Shown piece after piece: positions 15,529 to 24,618 of a stretch of DNA of 57,490 nucleotides. The notes under the pieces were generated by a model. That model was not told the origin of the DNA. It did no database searches and was given only the letters and a program-made list of their open reading frames with translations. Every line of letters starts with the position of its first letter. Position 1 is the stretch's first letter. The position numbers and the translations under genes are program-made. The stretch lies in NCBI GenBank assembly GCA_003167275.1, contig PMTT01000502.1, forward strand, positions 1 to 57,490. Direction: 5' to 3'. This DNA comes from Bryobacterales bacterium. Its GTDB lineage: Bacteria > Acidobacteriota > Terriglobia > Bryobacterales > Bryobacteraceae.

Positions 15529-15788
15529 TGGCGGGGGATGTGGTGGAGATCGACAAGGGCGGCCCGAAATCGTATTGCGGGGTGGCGCCTTACTGTTCGC
15601 AGGTCGGGATGCTGGCGAACCATGACGCGCGCGTGCGTTTGCTCGAAGAGGGGCGCGCGGAGAATACCAGGACGCTGCAGCGGATTGAAGATAAGCTGGA
15701 GGGCCTGGTCAAGTGGATGATGGGGGCGCTGCTCTCGAGCCTGGTGTGTCTGGCAGGATCGCTGCTGGCGTTCCTGTTGAAGAAATGA
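15528..15788 (+). CDS. Small coiled-coil membrane protein (XhlA/holin-accessory-like)
   Basis: 86 aa; the ATG overlaps the previous stop (ATGA). A polar N terminus is followed by a heptad-like helix (NTRTLQRIEDKLEGLVKWM) and a single C-terminal transmembrane helix (LLSSLVCLAGSLLAFLLKK). This is the layout of XhlA/haemolysin-type proteins that assist holins. Its position just before the terminase genes is unusual for lysis, so the role is tentative. Confidence 0.6.
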   Translation: MAGDVVEIDKGGPKSYCGVAPYCSQVGMLANHDARVRLLEEGRAENTRTLQRIEDKLEGLVKWMMGALLSSLVCLAGSLLAFLLKK

Positions 15789-16330
15789 AAGTGGAGCGAG
15801 TGACGGAAGCGACGCGGGCGGCGAAGCAACAGGCCGTGCTGGCGGCCTTCCGCACGCTGGCCAGTGTGTCGGGCGCCTGTGCCGCGGCCAAGGTAGCGCG
15901 GAGGCAACATTACACCTGGCTCGAAGAGGATCCGGAATACGCGGCCGCATTCGAAAGGGCCAAGGATGAAGCGGCCCAGCAACTGGAAGATGAGGCGGTG
16001 AGACGGGCCTACAAGGGCTTTTTGGAGCCGGTGGTGTTCCAGGGGCAGTTCACCTATCCGGCCCTGGTGGATCCGGAGACGAACGATTGGAAGCTGGACG
16101 AAGAAGGCCACCGGATCCAATCGACCGAACCTCTCTGCATCCGCCGGCATTCGGACTCTTTGCTGATGTTCCTGCTGAAGGCATGGAGACCGGTCAAATA
16201 CCGCGAGAACTGGAAGGGCGAGTTGACCGTACCGCCGGCGGTCGCACTCACCAAGGAACGGCTCGCCAGGCTGAACGATGAGCAACTTGCCACCCTCGCT
16301 GAGCTTGCCGGCGTCCTTACCGGCGCCTGA
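15785..16330 (+). CDS. Terminase small subunit
   Basis: 181 aa; ATG in an ATGA overlap with the preceding gene. The N-terminal HTH region (ASVSGACAAAKVARRQHYTW then LEEDPEYAAAFERAKDEA) is typical of small terminase proteins that bind the packaging site. The C-terminal LTKERLARLNDEQLATLAEL is also seen in this group. It overlaps the large subunit by 53 bp, supporting the assignment. Confidence 0.82.
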   Translation: MKVERVTEATRAAKQQAVLAAFRTLASVSGACAAAKVARRQHYTWLEEDPEYAAAFERAKDEAAQQLEDEAVRRAYKGFLEPVVFQGQFTYPALVDPETNDWKLDEEGHRIQSTEPLCIRRHSDSLLMFLLKAWRPVKYRENWKGELTVPPAVALTKERLARLNDEQLATLAELAGVLTGA

Positions 16331-17735
16331 ACTGATCGCCGAAGAGATCAAGCGCCGCGCCCGCAACCGCTGGGCCACCTATTTCCCGGACGAAGGTCCA
16401 CTTCGGCGAGAACTCTATTCCAAACACATCCAGTTTTTCGATGCCGGCGCCTTGTACCGCGAGCGGTGCTTCATGGCGGGGAACCGGGTCGGCAAGACGG
16501 AGGGTGGCTCGTACGAGACAGTGTGCCATCTCACCGGACGGTATCCGGACTGGTGGAAGGGCAAGCGGTTTAACCACCCCACCCGGGGATGGGCGGCGGG
16601 CGACACGGGCAAGACGGTCCGGGAAATCATCCAGATGAGCCTGCTAGGCCCGTGGCACGACAAGGGAACCGGCATGATCCCTGGGGAGCTGCTGGCGCAC
16701 GTGACGCCCAAGGCCGGCGTTCCCGAGGCGGCGGACGTGATCTACGTGAAGCACGCTTTAGGCGGGTTGTCGGCAGTGACGCTGAAATCGTACGACCAGC
16801 GGCGGGAGGCCTTCCAGGGGACCAGCCTCGATTTCATCTGGCTGGATGAAGAGTGCCCGCTGGACATCTACACGGAATGCCTGCTGCGCACTATGACCAC
16901 CGAAGGGGTCTTGTACCTGACCTTCACTCCGCTGGCAGGGTTGAGCGAAGTGGTGTTGTCGTTCATGCCGGGCGGGGATCCGGAGGCGGCGAACCGGGAG
17001 GGTGGGACCAAATACCTGGTGATGTGCACCTGGGACGAAGTCCCGCACCTCACGGAGAAAGCCAAGGCTGAGCTGTGGGCCTCGATCCCGGAATACCAGC
17101 GGGCGGCGCGGTCGAAGGGTGTCCCTGCGCTCGGTTCAGGAGCCATTTACCCGGTGGCGGAGTCGGACATCGTAATTCCGCGGATGGAGATCCCGGCGCA
17201 CTGGAAGCGCGGGTACGGGCTAGACGTAGGGTGGAACCGGACGGCCTGTGTGTGGGCCGCGCAGAATCCGGACTCCGGCCAGGTGGTGCTTTACGACGAG
17301 CACTACATGGGGAAGGAAGAGCCGGCGATCCATGCGGCGGCGATCCGCGGCCGGGGCGCCTGGATCCCGGGCGTGATCGACCCGGCGGCGCGCGGGCGGT
17401 CACAGATCGACGGGCAGCAGTTCCTGCAGAAGCTGCTCGAACAGGGCTTGCTTGTGACGCCGGCTGACAACGCGGTGGAGGCGGGCATCTATCAGTGCTG
17501 GCTGCTGATTTCGGGTGGAATGCTGAAGGTTTGCGAGCACCTGGCCAACTGGCGGCAGGAATACCGGCTGTACCGCAGAGACGAAAAAGGCCACGTGGTG
17601 AAGGCGAATGACCACCTGATGGACGCCACACGGTACCTGATTCTGTCCGGCCGGGAGCGGATGATCACGGAGCCGGCGCCGCCGCCGAGCTCGCGGCCGC
17701 CGCGGGTTCACGGGAAGCATTCCTGGATGGCGTGA
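16278..17735 (+). CDS. Terminase large subunit (packaging ATPase/nuclease)
   Basis: 485 aa. Walker A AGNRVGKT (residues about 67-74), Walker B FIWLDEE (about 190), and a coupling motif LTFTP (about 215). The nuclease domain has the first acidic residue in YGLDVGWNR, a second in IDPAA and a third in NDHLMDATRY. It hydrolyses ATP to pump DNA into the prohead and cuts the concatemer. Its partner is the upstream small subunit, and the portal follows 0.5 kb later. Confidence 0.95.
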   Translation: MSNLPPSLSLPASLPAPELIAEEIKRRARNRWATYFPDEGPLRRELYSKHIQFFDAGALYRERCFMAGNRVGKTEGGSYETVCHLTGRYPDWWKGKRFNHPTRGWAAGDTGKTVREIIQMSLLGPWHDKGTGMIPGELLAHVTPKAGVPEAADVIYVKHALGGLSAVTLKSYDQRREAFQGTSLDFIWLDEECPLDIYTECLLRTMTTEGVLYLTFTPLAGLSEVVLSFMPGGDPEAANREGGTKYLVMCTWDEVPHLTEKAKAELWASIPEYQRAARSKGVPALGSGAIYPVAESDIVIPRMEIPAHWKRGYGLDVGWNRTACVWAAQNPDSGQVVLYDEHYMGKEEPAIHAAAIRGRGAWIPGVIDPAARGRSQIDGQQFLQKLLEQGLLVTPADNAVEAGIYQCWLLISGGMLKVCEHLANWRQEYRLYRRDEKGHVVKANDHLMDATRYLILSGRERMITEPAPPPSSRPPRVHGKHSWMA

Positions 17736-17849
17736 CTGCCGGGATAGAGCACGGGCCATCATGGTCGTTTTCCAGGGTGCAGTGTTGCCTGAAGTCGAGA
17801 GAATAACCAAGGCAAAAAGCGCCGGAGCCGAACGCGGGATCTCTCGGGT

Positions 17850-18083
17850 TCATCCCTGGCATTTGGGACAGCCCTCGAAACATTGGTCGCAATGGCGGGG
17901 CCCCCTGAACCCTACCCACGGGGGTTGTGGTGCTAACTCCAGGGCCTCAACCTGCCTGCGAGTCATCTCCGCGAGAAGCATACGGGTTCTCGCCGCGGTT
18001 GTCGCCACGGCAAGCTGATCATCAAACTGCTGATCGGCTTCGGCCTTTCGGCGGCGCGCTTCAATCACGTCTGGGTCCAGCAT
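17850..18083 (-). CDS. Small phage protein with C-terminal Cys cluster
   Basis: 77 aa with a good Shine-Dalgarno (ctggggga) before the ATG. A charged helix (IEARRRKAEADQQFDDQLA) precedes a C-terminal zinc-type motif CDQCFEGCPKC. It lies opposite to the late genes between TerL and portal and is divergent from the portal unit, sharing a gap that holds the second late promoter element. Function unknown. Confidence 0.6.
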   Translation of the reverse strand: MLDPDVIEARRRKAEADQQFDDQLAVATTAARTRMLLAEMTRRQVEALELAPQPPWVGFRGPRHCDQCFEGCPKCQG

Positions 18084-18096
18084 TCCCCCAGTTTAG

Positions 18097-18130
18097 CGGC
18101 AATTCCCCTTTCTAACTGCCGATGAATCAG
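18097..18130 (+). promoter_or_regulatory. Late promoter element, copy 2
   Basis: Second copy of the 34-bp element (gccgatgaatcag core, CGGCA and TGCCG arms with the same 15-bp spacing), 108 bp before the portal start codon. See copy 1. Confidence 0.65.
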
Positions 18131-18237
18131 TAGCGAGTGTGCTGCCGGCTTCCTTCCTCCGGCCGGTGCAGCCGTCCTGGCTTGAGCGGGCTAGGGACGG
18201 ACCCTTTCCGGTGGGGGCCAAGACACCGGATGAAAAC

Positions 18238-20451
18238 ATGGCAGACGGGAAAAAGTTCCGGTCTCAAACCGTCACGGACGTGACGGAATTCATGCGCCTG
18301 GCGCGGGAACGGTACACGTACGCCCTGGCCGTCGACAAGATCGACCGGGATGAGGCCGCCGAAGACGTGCGGTTTGTTGCCGGCGACCAGTGGCACGAAG
18401 AGGCGCGGAAAGCGCGTGAGGCCGCGGACCGACCCGTTCTGACTGAGAATCGCCTGGGCATCTATACGGCCCAGGTGGTAAACGACGGCCGGCAGTCGAA
18501 GCCGGCGATCCGCCTGACTCCCATGGACGGCGGAACGAAAGAGACCGCCGAGATGCTCCAGGGGCGGATCCGGCACATCGAGTACGAGACGGACGCGGAC
18601 ATCGCCTACGACCAGGCCCGGGAGCACCAGGTCACTTCGGGGCGCGGGTTCATCCGGGTTACCACCCGCTACAAGAAGAAATCCCGGCAACAGGAGCTGC
18701 GGATCGAGCCCATCTCGAACCAGTTTTCCGTTCTCTGGGATCCCGACGCCAGGGAATACGACAAGTCGGACGCGGAGTGGTGGTTCGTTCTCACCGTCAA
18801 ATCGAAAGACAAATTCAAGCGCGACCATGGCGCTTCGGAGATTGTCGCCAACAACTTCTACACCGATATCGAGAACCCGGCGCCGGAATGGGTCGGGGTT
18901 GGGGCGAACGGTGGGAGCGTCCAGGTCGCCGAGTACTGGCTGAAGGAGCATAAGCAGCGGGAATGCTGCCAGCTCGCGACGGGCGCCACCGCTTGGGCAG
19001 ACGAGCTGAACGAAGCCGACCAGGCCTTCGTTACCGACCGGTGGCAGGAAGACGACGTCGCGGTGAGGCAGTACATCATCGACGGCGTGGAAATCCACGA
19101 CGAGACGAAGTGGATCGGGTCGACCATTCCGATCATTCCGCTGTGGGGCAAGGAACTGACGGTCGAAGGGAAGCGGCGGACGTATTCGCTGGTCCGCTTC
19201 GCCAAGGACCCGCAACGGCTGGTGAATCTGTACGTGAGCAACATCGCCGAGCAGATTGCCCAGATGCCCAAGAATCCGTACCTTGCGGCCGAAGGGCAGA
19301 CCACCAATCACGAGGAAGAGTGGGAGAACATCAACAACACGCCCACCCCTGTGGTGCATTACAGGCCGGTGGTGGTGACGGTGAACGGCCAGCAGGTGAT
19401 GGTGCCGATGCCTCACCGCGAGACCAACGAGCCGCCCATCCAGGCTCTGACGGTGGGTCTGAACCAGGCCATCGACGCGATGAAAGCGGCGATGGGAATC
19501 TTCGACGCGTCGTTGGGCAACCGGGGGAATGAGACGTCGGGCATTGCCATTCAGCGGAGGGCGAAGGAAGCCGACAACGCCAATTTCCATTTCCACGACA
19601 ACGAAGCGCGATCGCGCAAGGCGCTGGGGCGCGTGCTGTTGGAACTGATTCCGATTGTGGACGCCGGCGAAAAGACGGTGATGACCAGGTCGGAGGACGG
19701 GAAGACGAAGCCCGTCAAGGTGAACACTCCACTGCCGTACAGGGACGAAGAGAGCGGCGAGATGGTGCACCACCAGTTGAGCCAGGGCGAGTACGCGCCG
19801 GCGGTTTCGACTGGGCCTTCCTTCACGAGCCAGCGACAGGAGGCCTTCGACACCTACTCGCAGATTGCCAACTCCGACAAGAACTTCATGGGCGTGGCGG
19901 GCGATATTCTGTTCCGGAATCTGGACGCGCCTGGAAGCGACCAGATCGCCGATCGGTACGAGCAGGGGGTCATTCCTCCGCAGCTCCGGCCGCAGAAGCC
20001 CGGGCAACAGCAACCGCAGATTCCGCCGCAGGTACAGGCCCAGCTTCAAGGGTATGCACAGATGGTGGACCAGCTTACGAACACGGTTCACCAGCAGGCG
20101 CAGGTGATCGAGCAAAAGACGATCGACAGCCAAACGAAGAAGTGGATCGCGAGTTTAGGCGCGCAGGTCGAACTGACCAAGCTGCAAGCGACCCTCAACA
20201 GCAAGGGCGCGGAGACCATGCTGCAAGCCGAGATGGCGAAGATTGGCGACCAGCTCGCCGCTTCGCAGGCCGCCTTCTTGCAGCGAACCCAACAGGATCA
20301 TGAGGCCGGCCTCGCCTCGGCGGACCGACAGCACCAACAGACCATGCAAGCGGGCGATCAGCAACACCAAGTCGCCATGGCGCAGCAGTCACAGGACGCC
20401 CTACAGGCAGCCGTCCAACCAACGAATTCGACGGAGGAGCAACAACCATGA
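18238..20451 (+). CDS. Portal protein (P22 gp1-like)
   Basis: 737 aa from ATG 18238 (MADGKKFRSQTVTDVTEFM); an upstream GTG at 18139 would add 33 residues that do not look like portal sequence. The N-terminal half carries the P22-type portal pattern: AAEDVRFVAGDQWHEEARKA, RPVLTENRLGIYTAQVVND, YSLVRFAKDPQRLVNLYVSN. The C-terminal part is a Gln-rich helical barrel-like region. It forms the dodecameric DNA gate at one vertex, binds terminase and the gp4-like adaptors. Confidence 0.92.
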   Translation: MADGKKFRSQTVTDVTEFMRLARERYTYALAVDKIDRDEAAEDVRFVAGDQWHEEARKAREAADRPVLTENRLGIYTAQVVNDGRQSKPAIRLTPMDGGTKETAEMLQGRIRHIEYETDADIAYDQAREHQVTSGRGFIRVTTRYKKKSRQQELRIEPISNQFSVLWDPDAREYDKSDAEWWFVLTVKSKDKFKRDHGASEIVANNFYTDIENPAPEWVGVGANGGSVQVAEYWLKEHKQRECCQLATGATAWADELNEADQAFVTDRWQEDDVAVRQYIIDGVEIHDETKWIGSTIPIIPLWGKELTVEGKRRTYSLVRFAKDPQRLVNLYVSNIAEQIAQMPKNPYLAAEGQTTNHEEEWENINNTPTPVVHYRPVVVTVNGQQVMVPMPHRETNEPPIQALTVGLNQAIDAMKAAMGIFDASLGNRGNETSGIAIQRRAKEADNANFHFHDNEARSRKALGRVLLELIPIVDAGEKTVMTRSEDGKTKPVKVNTPLPYRDEESGEMVHHQLSQGEYAPAVSTGPSFTSQRQEAFDTYSQIANSDKNFMGVAGDILFRNLDAPGSDQIADRYEQGVIPPQLRPQKPGQQQPQIPPQVQAQLQGYAQMVDQLTNTVHQQAQVIEQKTIDSQTKKWIASLGAQVELTKLQATLNSKGAETMLQAEMAKIGDQLAASQAAFLQRTQQDHEAGLASADRQHQQTMQAGDQQHQVAMAQQSQDALQAAVQPTNSTEEQQP

Positions 20452-20467
20452 CACAGGGACGGGTGGC

Positions 20468-20557
20468 GTGCTCTGGCAAGCGAGCTACGATGCCTTCGCC
20501 GTGTGGCAGCAGGCCATCGTGGATTCGCAGCAGACCGGCGCGATCGAGCAGGTTTAA
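20468..20557 (+). CDS. Possible 29-aa phage protein
   Basis: GTG-started frame reading LWQASYDAFAVWQQAIVDSQ and ending 57 bp before the scaffold gene. The amphipathic, Trp/Gln-rich composition looks protein-like and differs from the other two frames. Very short, so tentative. Confidence 0.35.
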   Translation: MLWQASYDAFAVWQQAIVDSQQTGAIEQV

Positions 20558-20614
20558 CAGGATTCAGGATTTGGTGCCCAGCGGTGGGCCTGGTACGCCG
20601 CGCGAGGAAACTCA

Positions 20615-21535
20615 ATGGAAGCGATAGTGATTCCCCCGACGTCCGAGAAGACCGAGGCCGGTCCCACAGATCTGTCTATGGCAGACCTCCGGAAGATGGC
20701 GGAGAACAATTTTGAGCCGGTGGAAGCCAAGCCGGTAGAACCAAAAGTAGAAGCACCCGCGGCCGCGGCTGAGAAGCCGGCGGCCGAGACCACGCAACCG
20801 GCCTCGGAACCGGTGACCCAGGAGACGCACGAACCGGTACCGGCCGGCGTGCAGAAGCGGATCGACAAGGCCATCGCAAAACAGCGGGAAGCGGAACGGA
20901 AGCTCGCGGAAGCGGAAGCGAAACTGTCAGCCCAGGGAACGGCCCCTGCCAAAACAAACACCGAGACAGTGCAGCCTAAGGCCGAGGGAAAGCCCGACCC
21001 CACCAAGTTCACCGATTGGGACGCCTATCAGGAAGCGTTAATCGACTGGAAAGCCGATCAGCGGGATAGGACGCGCGCGCAAGAGGCGCAGCAACGCCAG
21101 CAGCAGGAACACGTCAAAACGATGACGGAATCCTGGCACGCCAGCGAAGCAACGGCCAAGCAGGCGCATCCCGATTACGTGGATCGCATGGCGGAGGTGA
21201 ACCATATCCAGGTGCCTCCGGCGCTGCAGCGAGCGATTCTGCTGTCCGACCATAAGGCGGAGCTGGCGTATGCGCTGGCGACGGCCCCGGCGGAACTGGA
21301 ACGCATCGTGGCGCTACCGCCCGAGAGAGCCATCTTGGAACTCGGCATGTTCGCCGGGAAGATGGCCGCCTCGAAAACCGAGTCTCCTAAACCCAAGACT
21401 TCTGCAGCAGCTCCACTTCCCAAGCCTCCGGCGAGTGTGGGCGGATCGGGCGCCGCGGCGCCGGCCGTCAACCTCGACACCTGCGATATGCGGACGTTTA
21501 AACGCGAGGCCAGGAAGTTGATCGAGCGCGATTAG
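20615..21535 (+). CDS. Probable scaffolding protein
   Basis: 306 aa, preceded by gaggaaactca. It has a low-complexity Ala/Pro/Glu N-terminal third, a long coiled-coil (VQKRIDKAIAKQREAERKLA onward), a helical middle part, and a basic C-terminal helix (FKREARKLIERD). Position between portal and coat, lack of globular motifs and the basic terminal helix match phage scaffolds, which template prohead assembly and then leave. Confidence 0.75.
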   Translation: MEAIVIPPTSEKTEAGPTDLSMADLRKMAENNFEPVEAKPVEPKVEAPAAAAEKPAAETTQPASEPVTQETHEPVPAGVQKRIDKAIAKQREAERKLAEAEAKLSAQGTAPAKTNTETVQPKAEGKPDPTKFTDWDAYQEALIDWKADQRDRTRAQEAQQRQQQEHVKTMTESWHASEATAKQAHPDYVDRMAEVNHIQVPPALQRAILLSDHKAELAYALATAPAELERIVALPPERAILELGMFAGKMAASKTESPKPKTSAAAPLPKPPASVGGSGAAAPAVNLDTCDMRTFKREARKLIERD

Positions 21536-21575
21536 AGAACGCGCCGGCAGCCGGCGCACGAAGGAAACGCAGCAA

Positions 21576-22817
21576 ATGCCGAACAACGCAGTCATTACCC
21601 CGCAGGTTTTCGCCAGACTCGTGCTGATGGACCTGGGCGGCGCCCTCAACGTGTGCCGCAATATGAGCAATGCCCTCTCTCCCGAATTCGGGAAGAAGAG
21701 CTTCAAGGTGGGCGCTTCGGTCGAAGTGCGCAAGCCGTACCGCTTCACGGTCAGCAAAGGGCTGAAGTACGATCCGCAGCCCCTCACCGACCAGGTGACA
21801 CCGATCAAGGTTAGCCAGGTGGCACAGGTTTCGTACGAATGGGACAGCGTCGAAAAGACGTTATCGATTCGCGAGGCGCGGGAGCTGTATGCCAAGCCTC
21901 TGGCTCTGGCGCTGGCTTCCACGATCAATTCGGAAGCCGCGCAATTCATCGCCCTGAACACCTGGAACCAGGCAGGCACACCGGGAACGACCCCCGCAGA
22001 CGAGCAGCCTTATCTGACCGCTGGAGACATCCTGATCGAGCAGGGACTTCCGGAAGAGGAGGAGCTGAACCTCATCATCAACCGGAAAATGTCGAGCACC
22101 TTCGTGCACGGCGTGAAAGCTCTGTATAACCCAGCCGGCGCCATTTCCAAGCAATGGAACCAGGGCAAGATGGTGGACTCGCTGGGCTACAACGTCTATC
22201 GCGATCAGACCATCTTCACCCGGACGGTGGGACCGTTGGGCGGAACTCCGCTGATCAATGGCGCGAACCAGACGGCAGACGGTGGCAACAACGGCACCAT
22301 GACTATCGCTTGCGATGGCTGGACCAGCGCCAACGCATCCCGGCTGAAGGCAGGCGACCGCTTCACGATCGCCGGCGTCTATTCGGTCCATCCGCAGACC
22401 CGCAAAACGACGGGCCGGCTGCAGTCCTTCGTCGTGCTGGCAGACACTTCGGACGCTTCGGGCGCCATGGCTGCCTTGCCGATCGCCCCGGCGATCACGC
22501 CCACCGGCCAGTACCAGAACGTGGATTCCGCTCCGGCCGATAATGCCGCCATGACGATCGACGGCGCCGCCAACGCGGTTTCGCCTCAAGGCCTGCTGAT
22601 CCACAAGAACGCTTTCGCCTTTGTCAGCGTGCCCCTGAGCGATCCGGAGCCTGGCATGGGCGCCCTGGTGACCAAGGAACGCGACGAAGAGACCGGCCTT
22701 TCGATTTCGATGATCCGGACCTTCGACGGCGTGTACCGCAAGGAAATCAACCGCGCCGACGTGCTGTACGACTTCGGCAAGCTATACGGGGAGATGGGCT
22801 GCGCGATCGAGGGCTAA
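21576..22817 (+). CDS. Major capsid protein (P22 coat-like)
   Basis: 413 aa with a strong Shine-Dalgarno (gaaggaaacg). It follows the P22 gp5 coat family: NAVITPQVFARLVLMDLGGA, SVEVRKPYRFTVSKG, SVEKTLSIREARELYAKPLA, and near the end FDGVYRKEINRADVLYDFGK. It has the HK97 fold with an inserted domain (WTSANASRLKAGDRFTIAGV region). Forms the icosahedral shell with the upstream scaffold. Confidence 0.93.
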   Translation: MPNNAVITPQVFARLVLMDLGGALNVCRNMSNALSPEFGKKSFKVGASVEVRKPYRFTVSKGLKYDPQPLTDQVTPIKVSQVAQVSYEWDSVEKTLSIREARELYAKPLALALASTINSEAAQFIALNTWNQAGTPGTTPADEQPYLTAGDILIEQGLPEEEELNLIINRKMSSTFVHGVKALYNPAGAISKQWNQGKMVDSLGYNVYRDQTIFTRTVGPLGGTPLINGANQTADGGNNGTMTIACDGWTSANASRLKAGDRFTIAGVYSVHPQTRKTTGRLQSFVVLADTSDASGAMAALPIAPAITPTGQYQNVDSAPADNAAMTIDGAANAVSPQGLLIHKNAFAFVSVPLSDPEPGMGALVTKERDEETGLSISMIRTFDGVYRKEINRADVLYDFGKLYGEMGCAIEG

Positions 22818-22871
22818 CGAGATCGGGGCCGTTTAGCGCGGCCCCACCCAATTTCAACAAGGAAAACTTCG

Positions 22872-23621
22872 ATGACAACTTTGAAAAACGTTTCTTTCGG
22901 CTTCCTGGCCATCGCTCTTGTGTGCGTTCCCGCCTTTGCGCAGACCCACACCCTCACGCAAACTTCGACCTCCGCCGCGGTCGCGGCAAACGACACCGTC
23001 ATTTCGGTCAGCTCGGCTACCAACATCCTGGCGCCGAATACCCTTAGCGGTGAACCGGGTTCCCTGCTCTTTGTGCAGGATGCCGGCAACGCCTCGGGCG
23101 AGAGCATGCGCGTGTTCTCCATCTCCGGTACCCGGATCACGGTCGCCCGGAACAGCGGCGGCAAGGCGACGGCACACGCCTCGGGCGCCATGGTGCTGGT
23201 GGGCGAGCCGAACTGGTTCTATGGCTCGGACCCATCCGGAAGCTGCGTGACGGCTTCTACGTTCGTGACACCGTATGTGAATACCGAGAACGGCCGTCAA
23301 TGGCTGTGCTCGACGGTCACTCTCACCTGGGTACCGGGATTCCAGAACACGAGCACCGCGGCGGGAGTGACCACGCTGGTGGCTTCGGCCGCCGGGGCGA
23401 TCCTGCCATCCGGCCCGTTGTTCCACGTCAACGGCACGGCCGCGATTACGGATTTCACCATCCCGGTGGGATTCAACGGCGGATCGTTCTGCATTATCGC
23501 CGATGCGGCGTACACCACCACGGCTACCAATAAGATCGCGTTCGCCTCGACAGGCGTGGCGGGCAAGGTGCAGTGCTGGGCCTACGACACGGCCGCGGCG
23601 AAGTTCTACGCATCGTACTAG
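22872..23621 (+). CDS. Phage protein with signal peptide, next to the coat gene
   Basis: 249 aa with a strong Shine-Dalgarno. The N terminus is a textbook signal peptide (LKNVSFGFLAIALVCVPAFA, then Gln), unusual for a gene in the head module. A beta-rich domain follows (TSAAVAANDTVISVSSATNI ... SISGTRITVARNSGGK), then a second domain with three cysteines. It could be an exported protein carried by the phage or a virion protein retaining a host-derived leader. The function is unknown. Confidence 0.7.
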   Translation: MTTLKNVSFGFLAIALVCVPAFAQTHTLTQTSTSAAVAANDTVISVSSATNILAPNTLSGEPGSLLFVQDAGNASGESMRVFSISGTRITVARNSGGKATAHASGAMVLVGEPNWFYGSDPSGSCVTASTFVTPYVNTENGRQWLCSTVTLTWVPGFQNTSTAAGVTTLVASAAGAILPSGPLFHVNGTAAITDFTIPVGFNGGSFCIIADAAYTTTATNKIAFASTGVAGKVQCWAYDTAAAKFYASY

Positions 23622-23680
23622 ACGGTTGTTTCTTCTGGGGCGCGGCTCCGAGTGCCGCGCCTCCATTTTCGAGGTGAATG

Positions 23681-23914
23681 ATGTACCCGAGTGTTCGTTA
23701 CCACGCAACTGAAGAGCCCCGCACCGTGAACAATCCGGAAGAGGACGAAGCGCTGGGTGAGGGCTGGGCGAGCTCGCCGGCGGATCATGGGATTGAGACC
23801 GCGCCTGGCGCGACACCGGATCCCGCGATCGCGGCGAACCGGCCGGCCGAACCGGAGCCTGTGGCCGAGCCGAAGCTTAGCGCCAAGGCACGGAAGATGC
23901 TGAGGCCGCAATGA
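23681..23914 (+). CDS. Small acidic phage protein
   Basis: 77 aa, Pro/Glu/Ala-rich, ending in the basic helix LSAKARKMLRPQ. The start is one of two adjacent ATGs after gaggtga. Short acidic proteins with a K-rich C-terminal helix often lie between coat and adaptor genes. No domain seen. Its stop overlaps the next start (ATGA). Confidence 0.6.
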   Translation: MYPSVRYHATEEPRTVNNPEEDEALGEGWASSPADHGIETAPGATPDPAIAANRPAEPEPVAEPKLSAKARKMLRPQ

Positions 23915-24618
23915 CGGTCCAGGATTTGATCGAGGCCTCCGCGCGGGAATGCGGGGCGCTCTTTGCAGGCCGGACACTGGCAACGGGCGAATACGCCAAC
24001 AGTATCATCGCTCTGAATGCGTTGCTGGGTCAGCTCTCGATTGAGGGATTGACGGTCTTTTCCATCGTGCGAGACGCACTGACTCTGACCGGCGCAACCG
24101 CCTACACGATCGGCACGGGCGCCACGTTCAACACGGCCAGGCCGGAGAAGATCCGGAGCGCGGCCGTAATCGTTTCAGGGGGCTCGATGCCCTGCCAGGT
24201 GGTCAGTCCGGAGAAGTTCAGCGAGATTATCGACCGCACGGTAACGGGCGCCTTCGCGGACTTCCTGTGTTGCGACTATGCCTTTCCCACTGCCAATATC
24301 TACCTCTGGCCGGCCCCGGCCTCGGGAACGCTGGAACTGTTCTCTGTGAAGCCGTTGGCCGCGGTGGCGAACCTGAGCGACACGATTTCTTTCCCGCCCG
24401 GGTACGAGACTGCCATCAAGTACAACTTGGCGGTGGTTCTCGCCACGGAGTTGCCGGGCGCGAAACTGACGGACGCCACGCTGAAGCTGGCGGAGACCAC
24501 GAAGGCGGCTGTGGGTGCAATGAACGCCGCGGCGCTGGGCGCTCCCGGTCCGCCGAGAGGCCCCGGTCCGCAACGGCCCTTGCAGGCGACTGACATCGAA
24601 CAGCAGGTGGCCAGATGA
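23911..24618 (+). CDS. gp4-like head-tail adaptor, paralogue 1 of 4
   Basis: 235 aa. It carries the shared motifs of this four-gene array: MTVQDLIEASARECG at the N terminus, TFNTARPEKI in the middle, CDYAFPTANIYLWP, and PPGYETAIKYNLAV. Family pattern and position after coat fit P22 gp4 (tail accessory factor), a helical adaptor that binds the portal after packaging. Coupled to both neighbours by ATGA overlaps. Confidence 0.75.
   Translation: MTVQDLIEASARECGALFAGRTLATGEYANSIIALNALLGQLSIEGLTVFSIVRDALTLTGATAYTIGTGATFNTARPEKIRSAAVIVSGGSMPCQVVSPEKFSEIIDRTVTGAFADFLCCDYAFPTANIYLWPAPASGTLELFSVKPLAAVANLSDTISFPPGYETAIKYNLAVVLATELPGAKLTDATLKLAETTKAAVGAMNAAALGAPGPPRGPGPQRPLQATDIEQQVAR

Noticed and set aside
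18127-20133. Long leftward open frame (668 codons) opposite the portal gene
   Set aside because: High-GC mirror of the portal gene. Its sequence is Arg/Leu/Val/His-rich with no recognisable domains, while the portal frame matches a known family.
22537-22544. GCCGATAA, perfect sigma-28 -10 match, inside the coat gene
   Set aside because: Lies within constrained coding sequence without the rest of the 34-bp element.
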